Positions 36,801 through 45,961 of a stretch of DNA of 64,000 nt are shown piece by piece. The notes under the pieces were generated by a model. That model did no database searches, was not told the DNA's origin, and saw nothing but the letters and a program-made list of their open reading frames with translations. The position numbers and the translations under genes were made by a program. Position 1 is the first letter of the stretch; each line of letters opens with the position of its first letter. The DNA comes from Bedellia somnulentella (lineage: Eukaryota > Arthropoda > Insecta > Lepidoptera > Bedelliidae), in assembly GCA_963576735.1 (NCBI GenBank), contig OY755177.1, forward strand, positions 5,580,001 to 5,644,000. The letters run 5' to 3'.

Positions 36801-38139
36801 TGTTGCGTACGTGATGTTTGGAAGGTGGAAATTTCGATTAAATTCAAATAATGCGCTTAAATAGTTCTTTCATTTTTTCTAATTTAATTTAACCATTAAT
36901 GATACTAGTTTACCTTTGAATGTTTAAACAATAATAAGCCATAATTTGTTTCTTATTTTAACACTGGAAAACGCAATTCCTATTGTTCTTTGCTTTACAT
37001 CGTTCCTCGTTCATCATGGTTGGATTCTTGTAGAACGAAATATATGAAAAGAAAGGGAAAATTACGAGCACCTTCTGCTAAATGACACGATATATGTTTA
37101 CAATAATGTAATAAAGTCATCCAATCACTTAGCGTCATACAAGTGGCATTGAGCCTACTCACAAAATTTGGCTGTTGGCGTCGTATCCATCACCGCGTCG
37201 ACAGGCAATTTGTTGCTCGTACTCCCAACCCTGATAGATCGGGCGACTTGTCCACATTTACGCGATTTATGTACCCACCCAATGGAACATTACTCGCATA
37301 ACTTCATACATCACCAATAAACTTCACTAAGAAAACCTGAACGAAATAATTGCGGCCCTAAGTTTAAATCCCAGATTAGATTTACAATTATCTTACATGA
37401 TGTTAAATATGAACAAAATCAAGTTATTTAATAACGATCAAGGTAATGGTATGATATAATAATATTTACCTTAAATGATAAAATTAGCATACAAATGAAT
37501 TTAATCGTGTAAGAGATTTTTTTTATATTTGAGTTCATCACAGAGGGCGCGTGTTCAATTGTCCATAAGGAGTGGTTAGGGCGGATTAATGGCTTGATTC
37601 TTAAATATAATTTTAGTGCTCTTTTCTTCGCCACGAGTACCTAGAGAAGATAAAACTTGAGACACTCAAGTTTTTGATTTAGATGGAAACTCCACATATT
37701 TACATGAGGCGAATGATACCGTACTGCATAACTGGCAGTTCTCGCAGGGTACGCAGATATTATTTATGGGCTCTTTTATTGCTTAACTTCAATCGTGCTG
37801 TGGTCGCTTTTATTCTTTCGACAAGAAAAAGTTATCACAGTTTATTGCCGGTGTGGTTATTGTGACTTTAGTTGAGAAATAAATGAAAACATTACGTGGC
37901 CGGGGACTATCGATTAGTAGATCACTATCACTTATCAGTAATAATATTTGCGTAAGGTCGCGTGAGTGAAGCGGATTTCGGGAAAAAATTTGAGAAGACT
38001 CATCTATACCTACACCTACCCATTACTCACAGCAAGGAATTTCAAATGTAGTAGGTAGTCAGAGTTTCAGAATTGAAATATCACAGCCAATATTTGCTAA
38101 ACTAAGGAAGACTTTAATTCAAAATAGGAAAAAAAATGT
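33849..38139. other. Repeat-poor stretch before the forkhead exon
   Basis: Only a short SINE-A tail scrap (about 35925-35960) was recognised. A GC-richer segment lies near 36390-36480 (GTCGACGCGACGTAGACGG). No exon with forkhead sequence was found. Probably foxo intron. Confidence 0.5.
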
Positions 38140-38151
38140 TTTTCGATTGAT

Positions 38152-38411
38152 ACATATATAACATATACATATAATCACGGCTTTAAATCCCTTAACGGGG
38201 TAGCCAGAGATTTGGAATGATAAATTCCTCAGCCACTTTTGGAAGTTGATTGGGGAAAAGATGATAATAATGGTTAAACGTTTTTGGTGATGGGTCTCCA
38301 ACCACATCGCCCAAAAATCACTTAAAAAGCCCCTATACCCTTAGTCGCCTCTTACGATCACCCACGGGTAGAAATGGGGTAGTGCTATTCTAAGCCGACA
38401 CTACACGACAA
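38152..38411 (-). mobile_element. SINE-A inserted just upstream of the foxo forkhead exon
   Basis: TTTTCGATTGAT flanks it at 38140-38151 and 38412-38423. The head end abuts the duplication, and the copy ends 44 bases before the exon that starts at 38456. The 3' splice site must therefore use sequence from the short remaining segment, or from the SINE, as branch point. Confidence 0.9.
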
Positions 38412-38455
38412 TTTTCGATTGATCAATATCAAAAACTTGGTTACATCTTTTACAG

Positions 38456-38638
38456 AACTCAATCCGACATAACCTGTCGCTACACAACCGCTTCATGAGG
38501 GTGCAGAACGAGGGCACGGGGAAGTCGTCCTGGTGGATGATCAACCCTGACGCTAAGCCTGGCAAGTCGGTGAGGCGGCGAGCGGCCTCCATGGAGACTT
38601 CCAAGTATGAGAAGAGAAGAGGGAGGGTGAAAAAGAAG
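38456..38638 (+). CDS. foxo: FOXO transcription factor, exon with second half of forkhead domain
   Basis: First of six exons in the window; here called exon 1. FOXO is the nuclear effector restrained by insulin/PI3K/Akt signalling. The exon encodes 61 residues. [16 protein letters not shown] is recognition helix 3 of the forkhead domain. [18 protein letters not shown] is the wing. RRRAAS is the central Akt site (RxRxxS), inside a basic nuclear-localisation region ending KRRGRVKKK. It follows TTTTACAG and ends before GTATTG, phase 0 at both ends. The upstream junction directly before NSIRHN is where vertebrate FOXO genes also have an intron. The N-terminal half of the domain and first Akt site are not in the window. 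Family assignment is very secure. Confidence 0.97.
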
Positions 38639-39076
38639 GTATTGTACTTCTTTAGAATAAATAGAAGTATTTTGAAAATTAAGTGAGAAGCAGAATAGGT
38701 GGTTTTGTTCTTGGATTTCTTTTTCTAGTGGCTTTTGGAATTACTCTTCGAAACGTTTTAAAATTTCGTAAATGTTAATATGCTTTAAGAATGCAATGAT
38801 TGTATAATTTCATATAGTTATATCAAACAAGTGCCCGTTCAAACTGCATTAACTATTTATTTATTTTTATTTTTTATTTGTTCGGAATACTTACAGCAAA
38901 TCGTACAATAAGTGTTTATAAATTTAGTGATCAACTAAGCCAATGCCAAGTATTCGCAAATAGAATATGATGGGCATAACGCAGAAATGCTTCTAGATAG
39001 TCGACGCTTCCCCAGTGTTTTTCTTTTTTACATATCTATTTGCTTAATTATTGTTTTAATTGATTAAAAAATAATT

Positions 39077-39084
39077 GTAAACAA
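39077..39084. promoter_or_regulatory. Forkhead-type binding motif
   Basis: GTAAACAA is the reverse of TTGTTTAC, the consensus bound by FOXO proteins. An 8-mer is expected a few times by chance in AT-rich DNA of this length, so autoregulation is only a possibility. Confidence 0.15.
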
Positions 39085-39094
39085 ATGATTGATT

Positions 39095-39236
39095 TAAGAA
39101 TTCTAAAATCTTACGTGTTTAGGAATGGATCGGTTCCATGCAGCTTCATAGAATCAGCTAATGATCCTGCCAGCTGTTCCGCCTGCACGAAGTCTGCTTT
39201 GGAGAAATCATTTGTGGGGGCAAAGTCTCCTGACGG
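39095..39236 (-). repeat. Inverted copy of foxo exon 3 end plus 5' splice site
   Basis: This 142-base segment is the reverse complement of 40085-40226, with one mismatch at 39200 (paired with 40121). It therefore carries, on the minus strand, about 122 bases of exon 3, the GTAAGA donor and about 20 intron bases. In foxo pre-mRNA the two arms can pair across an 848-base loop. The near identity means either a recent event, gene conversion between arms, or an assembly artefact. Confidence 0.95.
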
Positions 39237-39292
39237 TGATCAAAAAATGATTACAAACATAAAAATACTAACTTTCCATTTTATTTTAACAG

Positions 39293-39393
39293 ACTGAGGC
39301 CCTAAGAAATGGAGTGACCGCAGACGCAACCCCAAGTCCTTGCAGCTCAGTTTCCGAAGGATTAGACACTTTCCCTGATTCTCCATTACATAG
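39293..39393 (+). CDS. foxo: FOXO, exon 2 of the window
   Basis: Encodes TEALRNGVTADATPSP, then SSVSEGLDTFPDSPLH, a serine/proline-rich linker between the DNA-binding domain and the third Akt site. The acceptor is TTTTAACAG and the donor AG/GTAAGA. The exon is entered in phase 0 and leaves two bases (AG), completed as a serine codon by the T of the next exon. Insect FOXOs share the LDTFPDSPLH segment. Confidence 0.95.
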
Positions 39394-39966
39394 GTAAGAA
39401 TAACATATGTAATAGACTTTCGTTTTGTAGGCGTATCCATATATTGTGTAATATTTAATTTAGTGCAATTGGTCATAGATCAGTTATGTCTAGCGTATTT
39501 TTGCTACTTAGCGGAGCTTAGCATTTAGGACCCTAAAAAGTTACTTTACACTAGAAATCAAAATGAAATTATTCGTTTTACCAAACAATATTCCCTATTG
39601 TTATTCAACATATTCTACGGAACTAATGCCTTGCGGTTGAGTCATCAAATATCCGACATGCTCAATTTACCAATGGTACTTGTCAGAATATTCCTTTTCC
39701 CTGTAACAAAGGGCCATAAAAATATTTTTCTTTGTGCCGGACAAACCATTGATTCCGTAATAGACTTTGCTTGACTTAGCATCGAAACCAAACGTTAATA
39801 TAAGCGTAATAGTTTGCATGTGCCGTAACCCGAAACGTCGTATTTTATCGTCTTTAGTACGTTATAGTAACGAAGCTTTAGTTCTTGTGCTTTTATTACG
39901 TTTTATTTTATGATTCGATGCTGTTGTTAATTTTTATTTTTGCTTTTTTGCTTGGCGTAGCAACAG

Positions 39967-40206
39967 TTTCCAGTTGTCGCCCGACTTCAGGCAGCGAGCT
40001 TCGTCGAACGCGTCGTCTTGCGGGCGATTGTCTCCGATACCTTCTATGCTGGCGTCAGAACCAGACTGGGCTACCGATTACACTCCGTCAGGAGACTTTG
40101 CCCCCACAAATGATTTCTCCCAAGCAGACTTCGTGCAGGCGGAACAGCTGGCAGGATCATTAGCTGATTCTATGAAGCTGCATGGAACCGATCCATTCCT
40201 AAACAC
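39967..40206 (+). CDS. foxo: FOXO, exon 3: third Akt site and casein-kinase region
   Basis: Encodes [17 protein letters not shown], then CGRLSPI, the insect version of the vertebrate third Akt site (RxRxxS) with adjacent serines used by CK1/DYRK-type kinases. The rest is acidic: [15 protein letters not shown] and [16 protein letters not shown]. The donor is AC/GTAAGA, phase 2. Length is 240, so skipping keeps frame. A second acceptor six bases earlier (TAG at 39958-39960) would add two residues. The last 122 bases are repeated inverted at 39095-39236. Confidence 0.95.
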
Positions 40207-40226
40207 GTAAGATTTTAGAATTCTTA
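40085..40226 (+). repeat. Right arm of the foxo inverted repeat
   Basis: Partner of 39095-39236, spanning the end of exon 3 and the exon 3 donor site. This is presumably the ancestral copy because it encodes conserved FOXO protein. Confidence 0.95.
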
Positions 40227-40497
40227 GATAAATGTTATTTAGTTATTATTGCCATGCTAAAATGCCGTCAAGTAGTTTACGATAGTAGCAAAAAATGCTT
40301 TTGCTTATCGTTTTAACATGTTAAAAATAATCATACCATTACATTTAATATTTGGAATGGCATAGCCAATATCTTGATAAGCAATAAAGGTTTTAAAAGT
40401 AGTTTATTTCTATCCCCAGTTTTACCCATATATTTCGGAATCGGTAAGTAAAGTTGAATACGGGTATTAAGTTTATATTAGCTAAAGTTACTTGCAT

Positions 40498-40711
40498 GCT
40501 GTGTAGTGTCGGCTTAGAATAGCACTACCCCATTTCTTCCGGTGGGTGAACGTAAGAGGCGACTAACGGTATTAGGGATTTTAAGATATTTTGGGCGAAC
40601 AACCTTTACTTTACCATCTTTTCCCAATTCAATTTCCAAATGTGACTGAGGAATTTCTAACTCCTTAGCTCTGGTTACCCCGTCTAGGGATTTATAGCCG
40701 TAAGTATATGT
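40498..40711 (+). mobile_element. SINE-A with target-site duplication, in foxo intron
   Basis: AAGTTACTT flanks it at 40485-40493 and 40712-40720. The copy runs GCTGTGTAGTGTCGGC to GCCGTAAGTATATG with an internal deletion of the GGTTGGAGACC block. Confidence 0.85.
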
Positions 40712-41489
40712 AAGTTACTTAGACATTGTATATAAATGACTGGTTGGCTTCAAAATAAGTTTTAAAATATATCTCTAGTTTTTTCTTAAAATAAGATCGG
40801 GTACTGTGTGCCTAATGATGACTCCTAATTCATCACTACTTTAATTTTGTTACAAAATTGTATTATATATCACTGTCCATCTATGTTATATATTTTTTTA
40901 TATAAATCAAACATAGCAACACTGTATCGTAACGCTACGCAAACAAAATTTTGAAAGCATTCCCGGAATTCAAATTTTATTGAAATCGAATATGTAAAAT
41001 TTCCTGGGTTTTTCCAAATTCAAACACTGCTCGAAATTCATACATAAACGTAAAAAACAATCTTTAAACTAAAAGAACTCTACGTACTCAATATTGATAC
41101 AGAAAAAAAGATAGTCAAAATCTGTTATTGCTCAACTATACACACCTCTCCTCATCTCTAACCAATACTTGACCATCGTTAGCAAAAGCGAAAATGATGA
41201 AGTAGTGCTGTTCTACGTTATTTGCGGTACCATATTAATCATATTTAATATCATTACACTTAGCAAACAGATATTCAGTTAAGGCTTTCTCCTACAAAAC
41301 CGAATGATATTATGATGATCTATAGGTAAATTAAAGTAGTAGTGGTTTTTACACTTATTCGCGTATCTAGGCCAATTTAACCAAGCCATTTTACTCCATC
41401 CACCCAAGTTCTCTCTTTCAAGAATTTTCAAATATCACATGGTGAACTGTCGTCTGCCCCTACAGGCTTTTCACAGCGGGCTATCTAAC

Positions 41490-41720
41490 CATAATCAAAC
41501 TCACACCGTATAGCCCCGAAGGTGTGGCAGAGGTACTAATACTTCTGAAAATCACGTGTCATTAATATTTACTGGTGTTCAGAGTACCCTCGATTTGCTT
41601 GGACAGTAAACTCCATGAAAGGTCATATCCTATCGTCGTTTTTGACAAATACACTGTCAAGTAACGAAGTACAATTTAGCCATATGGGATTCCTTAGCAA
41701 CTATCTATATCCGACCGATC
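41490..41720 (-). mobile_element. SINE-B piece, in foxo intron
   Basis: Blocks CCCCGAAGGTGTGGCAGAGG, TTGCTTGGACAGTAAACTCC, and GACAAATACACTGTCAAG match 24740-24940. The tRNA-like head is absent. Confidence 0.6.
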
Positions 41721-41752
41721 CGCATAACCGACTATCCCCAACCTTACGCCAG

Positions 41753-41835
41753 GTACATTCTATACCGTTTCGGCGGCTACTCGTGCCCGAGACGTCCGCA
41801 CGACTGCTCGTGCGCGATGTACCCCGTACACCCTA
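41753..41835 (+). pseudogene. Partial upstream copy of foxo exon 4 (copy 1)
   Basis: After a retained AG acceptor (41751-41752) the sequence matches exon 4 at 42150 with an internal deletion. It keeps the same phase and reads RFGGYSCPRRPHDCSCAMYP against GYRYGGYSCPRHPHGCSCAMYP-like residues of the real exon. Homology stops after CACCC, and no donor equivalent to exon 4's follows. The frame remains open to 42053. A relic is more likely than a used exon. Confidence 0.6.
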
Positions 41836-41945
41836 AGTTGCTTTTGACAATACCCTTATTTACTGACTTTCAAACGGACGGACGGATATTCCAATACTAC
41901 ACTGCTAACAAAATCAACAGACAAATAAAAATAACGCTACACCAG

Positions 41946-42000
41946 GCACGTTCTAACCACGTCATCGTCGTCCGGCGGCTAACCCGCACGGCTACTCCTG
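41946..42000 (+). pseudogene. Partial upstream copy of foxo exon 4 (copy 2)
   Basis: Starts after the same CACCAG acceptor. It matches the first ~45 bases of exon 4 closely (CGTCATCGTCGTCCGGCGGC), but GGCTAA creates a stop and the rest is scrambled. The acceptor-to-acceptor distances are 193 and 204 bases, indicating a tandem ~200-bp unit. Confidence 0.7.
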
Positions 42001-42149
42001 AGCAAAGTACGAGCTCCTCACAAAAAAGTCATAAAAAGCTCCTGAACCCTTAGTCACTTCTAACGTTACCCGCAACTTAGCCTTATACTAAGCCAATTCT
42101 ACACAATCTAAGTAAAATAACACCAAGTATTCTCGCAACGTCACACCAG

Positions 42150-42343
42150 GTACGTTCCAACCACGTCATCGTCGTCCGGCGGCTACCGCTACGGCGGGTA
42201 CTCGTGCCCGCGACACCCGCACGGCTGCTCGTGCGCGATGTACCCCGCGCACCCCGCACACCCCGCGCACCCGCACCAGCACGCGATGGAACACTTCGTG
42301 AGACCGCCGCCGCCGGCTGACCCTGCTGATGTTATGCAGACAG
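42150..42343 (+). CDS. foxo: FOXO, exon 4
   Basis: The G at 42150 completes the split ACG from exon 3. Then YVPTTSSSSGGYRYGGYSC, a Cys/His-rich PHGCSCAMYP, repeated AHP units (AHPAHPAHPHQHAMEHF) and RPPPPADPADVMQT. This low-complexity Gly/Tyr/His/Pro region is a variable linker before the transactivation domain. The donor is ACAG/GTATAG, phase 1. It is far more GC-rich than its surroundings. Confidence rests on phase agreement on both sides, since this part of FOXO is poorly conserved. Confidence 0.85.
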
Positions 42344-42362
42344 GTATAGTTTTTGTACTTTA

Positions 42363-42445
42363 TCTGGTATAGAATAGAATAGCTCTTTATTGCGTAAAAA
42401 TAATGAGACAGTTTCACAAAGTACAATTTAATCTTTTTTGATTCT
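42363..42445 (-). mobile_element. Possible retroposon 3' end in foxo intron
   Basis: On the minus strand GCAATAAAGAGC is followed by TATTC repeats (TATTCTATTCTATACC). This resembles the polyadenylation signal and repeat tail of an insect LINE. Confidence 0.3.
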
Positions 42446-42651
42446 CTACGGACGGAAAACGTCACGGAATGAACTAGGGTAGTGTGTTGTGTGATGCCGA
42501 GACAAATATTATGACAAGAACTTCCTTCATGTTACACTCTCAAAGTACATTATATGTCTCAATAATTTAAAATCTATTAAACTCCCTTGAACTTCATTCT
42601 AACACTGAAACTATAGTGACCAAACCAATTAAATTACTTTCTTTTATCTAG

Positions 42652-42839
42652 AAAATCCTCAAATGATATCACAAAGTGACACCGCGATGATGAATAACGG
42701 GATGATGCTGGAGACCGGAGCCCTGGGCCCTACTACGGTGATGGGACAAATCATGGGGGCCTTGAACACTGGACTCGCGGAGGACTTAAATCTAAATATA
42801 GAGACCTTAGAACATGGATTTGATTGCAACGTTGATGAG
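42652..42839 (+). CDS. foxo: FOXO, exon 5: start of transactivation domain
   Basis: Acceptor ATCTAG; AA completes a GAA codon with the G of exon 4. Reads ENPQMISQSDTAMMNNGMM, then TGALGPTTVMGQIMGALN, then LAEDLNLNIETLEHGFDC and NVDE before GTAAAC, phase 0. The acidic segment corresponds to the start of the FOXO C-terminal transactivation domain (vertebrate ...LDCDMES). Confidence 0.95.
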
Positions 42840-42924
42840 GTAAACTATCTTTTCATACTTATACAACTTTTTTTGTTATACTTAAGATATAACTGAGGTT
42901 TAAGTAAATAAATACTTACGGACA

Positions 42925-43148
42925 TATTATACACAGATAAAGTTAGCCCCAAACTAAGTAAGACTTATATTATGGGATACTAACTCAACGATATATTTAA
43001 TAATTATATAACACACATGCAAATAACACCCAATACTAAGAAACAATCATTTATTCTCATCACACAAATGATCCCCTCAGCGGGGATCGAACTCGCAACC
43101 TCCGGACCGAGAAGCTAGTTGAGTCACCTATCCACTCGGCCACGACTG
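42925..43148 (-). mobile_element. SINE-C with tRNA-like head, in foxo intron
   Basis: On the minus strand the head reads GTCGTGGCCGAGTGGATAGG (A box) and GCGAGTTCGATCCCCGC (B box, perfect). The body matches 61890-62108, with GTTAGCCCCAAACTAAG and GGGATACTAACTCAACG on the plus strand. Confidence 0.8.
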
Positions 43149-43214
43149 TTTTATTAAAGAATTTCTTGAGTATAGAATATATTTCTGATTCTATTACTTT
43201 GATAAATATATTAT

Positions 43215-44000
43215 AAGTGTATTGCTCCTTCATAGATTTAGAGAAGGCGTATGATCGGGTGGTAAGGAAGTATTTGTGAGAGGTGTTATCCAAGTTCGGT
43301 TTGGGGAGCCAACTTATACGTGCATTGGTATCACTCTATGAGGATTTTAGTGCATGTGTAAGAAAATACAGACTGGTTCGGCTCTTCAATTTGTTCATGT
43401 TCGGGATGACTGTCTGATAGAGTTGCGTGAAAGTGATTATGGGCTGAGAATGAGTGGATTCATCATCAAATGCCTCTTATATGTTGATGACCAAGTGTTA
43501 CTTGCATAATCGGTTGAAGAGTTGCAAGAGATGATGAATTTTGCATATGCGTCGTTTGAAAGAAAAGGAATGAGAGTGAATGTATATAAAACCAAAACAG
43601 GTTTTTGAGAGAGAGTAGAATATGACTGAATGCGTGATTGAGTACAATGGTAAGAAAGTGGAACCAGTGAAAGAGTTCGTATATCTGGGAAGTTTGTTTA
43701 CTAGGGATGGAAAGTATGATGAAGACATTGAAAGAAGAGTAAAAAAGGGTTATGCGGTAAATGGAGCACTAGATAGTCTCATGTCTAGTCAATCGGTGTC
43801 CGAAAAGGCCCGAATGGCTGTGCATGATGCTGTTCTTGTTCCTACGCTTATGTATGGCAGTAAATGCTTAGTGTGGCAGAAGAATCATGAAAGCAGAGTT
43901 AATGCAGTAGATATGAGGTCCTTCAGAAAAAAATGAAATGTTAGATTATGTGATCGTGTAAGAAATGACGTGATTCGGTAAAGGTGTGGTGTAAAAGATG
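43215..44000 (+). pseudogene. Decayed RTE-type reverse transcriptase
   Basis: Plus-strand pieces: FIDLEKAYDRVVRKYL with the first catalytic aspartate, then a stop; LLYVDDQVLLA (the YxDD core) followed by a stop and SVEELQEMMNFAYASFERKG; then an open stretch with VKEFVYLGSLFTRDGKYDED, LVPTLMYGSKCLVW, and the LCDRVRNDVI end seen also at 17608. Multiple stops and deletions make it dead. Confidence 0.85.
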
Positions 44001-44820
44001 ATAAATACATACATACATATACTCACGGCTGTAATACTCTAGAAGGGGTAGCCAGAGCCAAGGAATTATAAATTCCTCAACCACAGAGCCAAATGGCGTG
44101 CAAATTTTCGGAAAATATTTTAATGGGACGCGATCAAAGGCCTTTTCATAATCTAGGTAAATGATGTCGGTGGGTTCATGTTCCTCCCAATTTCTAGTCC
44201 ATTTATCCCGGCAGCAAAGTAAGTTAGTTATGGTTGAACGTTTTGTTACAAATCCATGCTGCTCGTCAGTCATAACATTGTCTTTATCCAGAAAAAAACT
44301 CGTTTCATCAGCGATGATCTTCTCCATTACTTTGCATGCTAAGCATGTAAGGCTGACTGGACGGAAATTTGCGGCGATAAGCTGGTCGCCTTTTTTGTAG
44401 ATCGGTGTAACTATAGCTTCTTTCCAGCATTTGGGTAACTTGTGTTGAGTAAAGGATGATTCCATAATCTTCGCAAGTACATCTGCCAAACTAGCACAAC
44501 ATTGTTTGAGTAAAACAGCGGGGATACCATCTGGACCCATTGCCGTATCATCCCTTAAAGATTTAATATATTTAGCGACTAGTTCTGGTGTAAATGTTAT
44601 CATTTCTAATGAGTTTTGTATACGTGGGAGACATAGCTTTGGGATTTCTACATTATCCGGTTCCCTAACATAGGACCTTTCGAATTGCTTAGCGAAGATA
44701 TTTGCTACTTCCTTCTGATCACTGATGATATCAAGTGTAACTTCATTTTTTAGAGAGGGCGGTAATGACACTTTTGATGTTATTTGTTTGCGGATGTAAC
44801 CGTGAAAAGATTTAGGACAT
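43941..44820 (-). pseudogene. LINE reverse-transcriptase fragment fused in frame to SINE-A
   Basis: The minus strand reads SFHGYIRKQITSKVSLPPSL, then ITFTPELVAKYIKSLRDDTA, WKEAIVTPIYKKGD, FRPVSLTCLACKVMEKII, EQHGFVTKRSTITNLL and DIIYLDYEKAFDRVPLK: the first reverse-transcriptase blocks up to the first catalytic aspartate. It then runs without a stop into translated SINE-A sequence (from about 44084 down). The YADD half is absent. The clade differs from the adjacent RTE relic. Confidence 0.8.
44006..44084 (-). mobile_element. SINE-A tail half at LINE junction
   Basis: CATA repeats and TACTCACGGC through AATTCCTCAACCAC, joined directly to LINE sequence at about 44085. The far LINE edge (44825-44844) is AGTATATGTATGTATGTATA, a SINE/RTE tail in the opposite direction. 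Confidence 0.75.
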
Positions 44821-45429
44821 TTCGTAGTATATGTATGTATGTATAAATGTGAATGAAGCGCAATTTGCCGTGATTTTATTAGTCGTGGTCCATAGTCTCC
44901 TTCCCGTCATATAAAATCCCTCTTAAAAATCCGTATATTCCGGTTGACGGAGAGGTGGGAGCGGTTAGTACAAAAGCACTGACTGATTTTGCTTACTTTA
45001 AATTTACTAATTAGTGTTGGATTTGTTCCACGTGTGTGTATGTAAATAAAGTACTCGTGCGAAATCAAGAATGTCACCGGCATTTAACATTTTATTTCAA
45101 GTTTATAATAAGGTTAGACTTTTTGCACGTGTTAATGTTTATTACCACAACATACATTTCACTTGATTTGTTACGTAATGTTTGTAATTAACGCCGAGTT
45201 AAAAAAATACAGTTTTGTGTTTACACTTTTACACCACTGAAGGTTCGACCACAATAGCGGCCGATGACAGTAAAAAATACACACAGTTATTCGACTACAA
45301 CATAAACAATGCAAATTGTTGCACAAAATTCGAATGATACATTAAATGAAGATTACAAACCTCTTATGAACATTTTTACTAATGTAAATATTTGTCGTAA
45401 TTGCTTACCCTGCTTTCTAGATACCCAAA

Positions 45430-45600
45430 GTCGTTTTAGAGTACTAATCTTTTGCTTGGACAGTGCATTCACGTGATAGGGGGCAAGCCCATCGCTGCTT
45501 TGTACGAATAAACTGTCACATGACTAAGTTAAACTCAGCCATGTGGTTTTTCCTTAAGATGTTTTTCCTCACCATTCTCTGAGATTTTAAAACTATTGAT
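45430..45600 (-). mobile_element. SINE-B piece, in foxo intron
   Basis: TTTTGCTTGGACAGTGCATT, CACGTGATAGGGGGCAAGCC and CTGTCACATGACTAAG match the body of 24700-25080. Confidence 0.65.
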
Positions 45601-45781
45601 ATTATTTAAGAAGACTCAACACATACGCCATCTATGCTAGGAAGGCTAAGTCAGATCTTTTGAACCGACGATTTCTAACACATTTTTGAAATGGAAATAG
45701 GAAAAGACAGGAACATATGGGATATTTCTATACTAACGCGACATTGCACTTTTTGACATTCAACATCCATTTTTGTTACAG

Positions 45782-45961
45782 GTCATCAAGCACGAGTTAA
45801 GCATGGACGGCACCCTCGACTTCAACTTCCCTCAACAGCAAACCATGCCTTCTGCTGACAGTGAGCAGTTCGCCGCCCCCGCGCCCCCTCCTAATGCCCC
45901 CCTGTCCGGTGGGGGGGCGCCCCGCACCCCCTACTCCGTCACCCCATCATGGGTCCACTGA
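45782..45961 (+). CDS. foxo: FOXO, last coding exon
   Basis: Acceptor TTGTTACAG. Begins VIKHELSMDGTLDFNF, the conserved amphipathic core of the FOXO transactivation domain that binds CBP/p300 in vertebrates (family knowledge; human FOXO1 has a very similar LDFNF segment). A Pro/Ala/Gly-rich spacer follows and the protein ends YSVTPSWVH before TGA; a terminal SWV motif is shared by most FOXOs. Total coding in the window is 361 codons plus the stop. Confidence 0.97.
   Translation, partial: VIKHELSMDGTLDFNFPQQQTMPSADSEQFAAPAPPPNAPLSGGGAPRTPYSVTPSWVH

Larger units (their letters stand above)
38639..39292 (+). other. foxo intron holding an inverted copy of exon 3
   Basis: GT-AG intron of 654 bases. 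It contains a TTTA-rich LINE-tail-like tract near 38857-38900, a forkhead-type motif GTAAACAA (39077-39084), and the 142-bp inverted copy of exon 3 sequence. Confidence 0.85.

Noticed and set aside
39085..39297. A 70-codon plus-strand reading frame in the foxo intron
   Set aside because: It is the antisense of exon 3 sequence, produced by the inverted duplication, and not a separate gene.
42166..42465. 99-codon minus-strand frame over foxo exon 4
   Set aside because: It is a shadow of the GC-rich coding exon on the other strand, with no family features.
43062..43148. A possible tRNA gene on the minus strand
   Set aside because: Good A and B boxes but no matched acceptor stem; a second copy with the same non-tRNA body at 61890 shows it is a SINE head.
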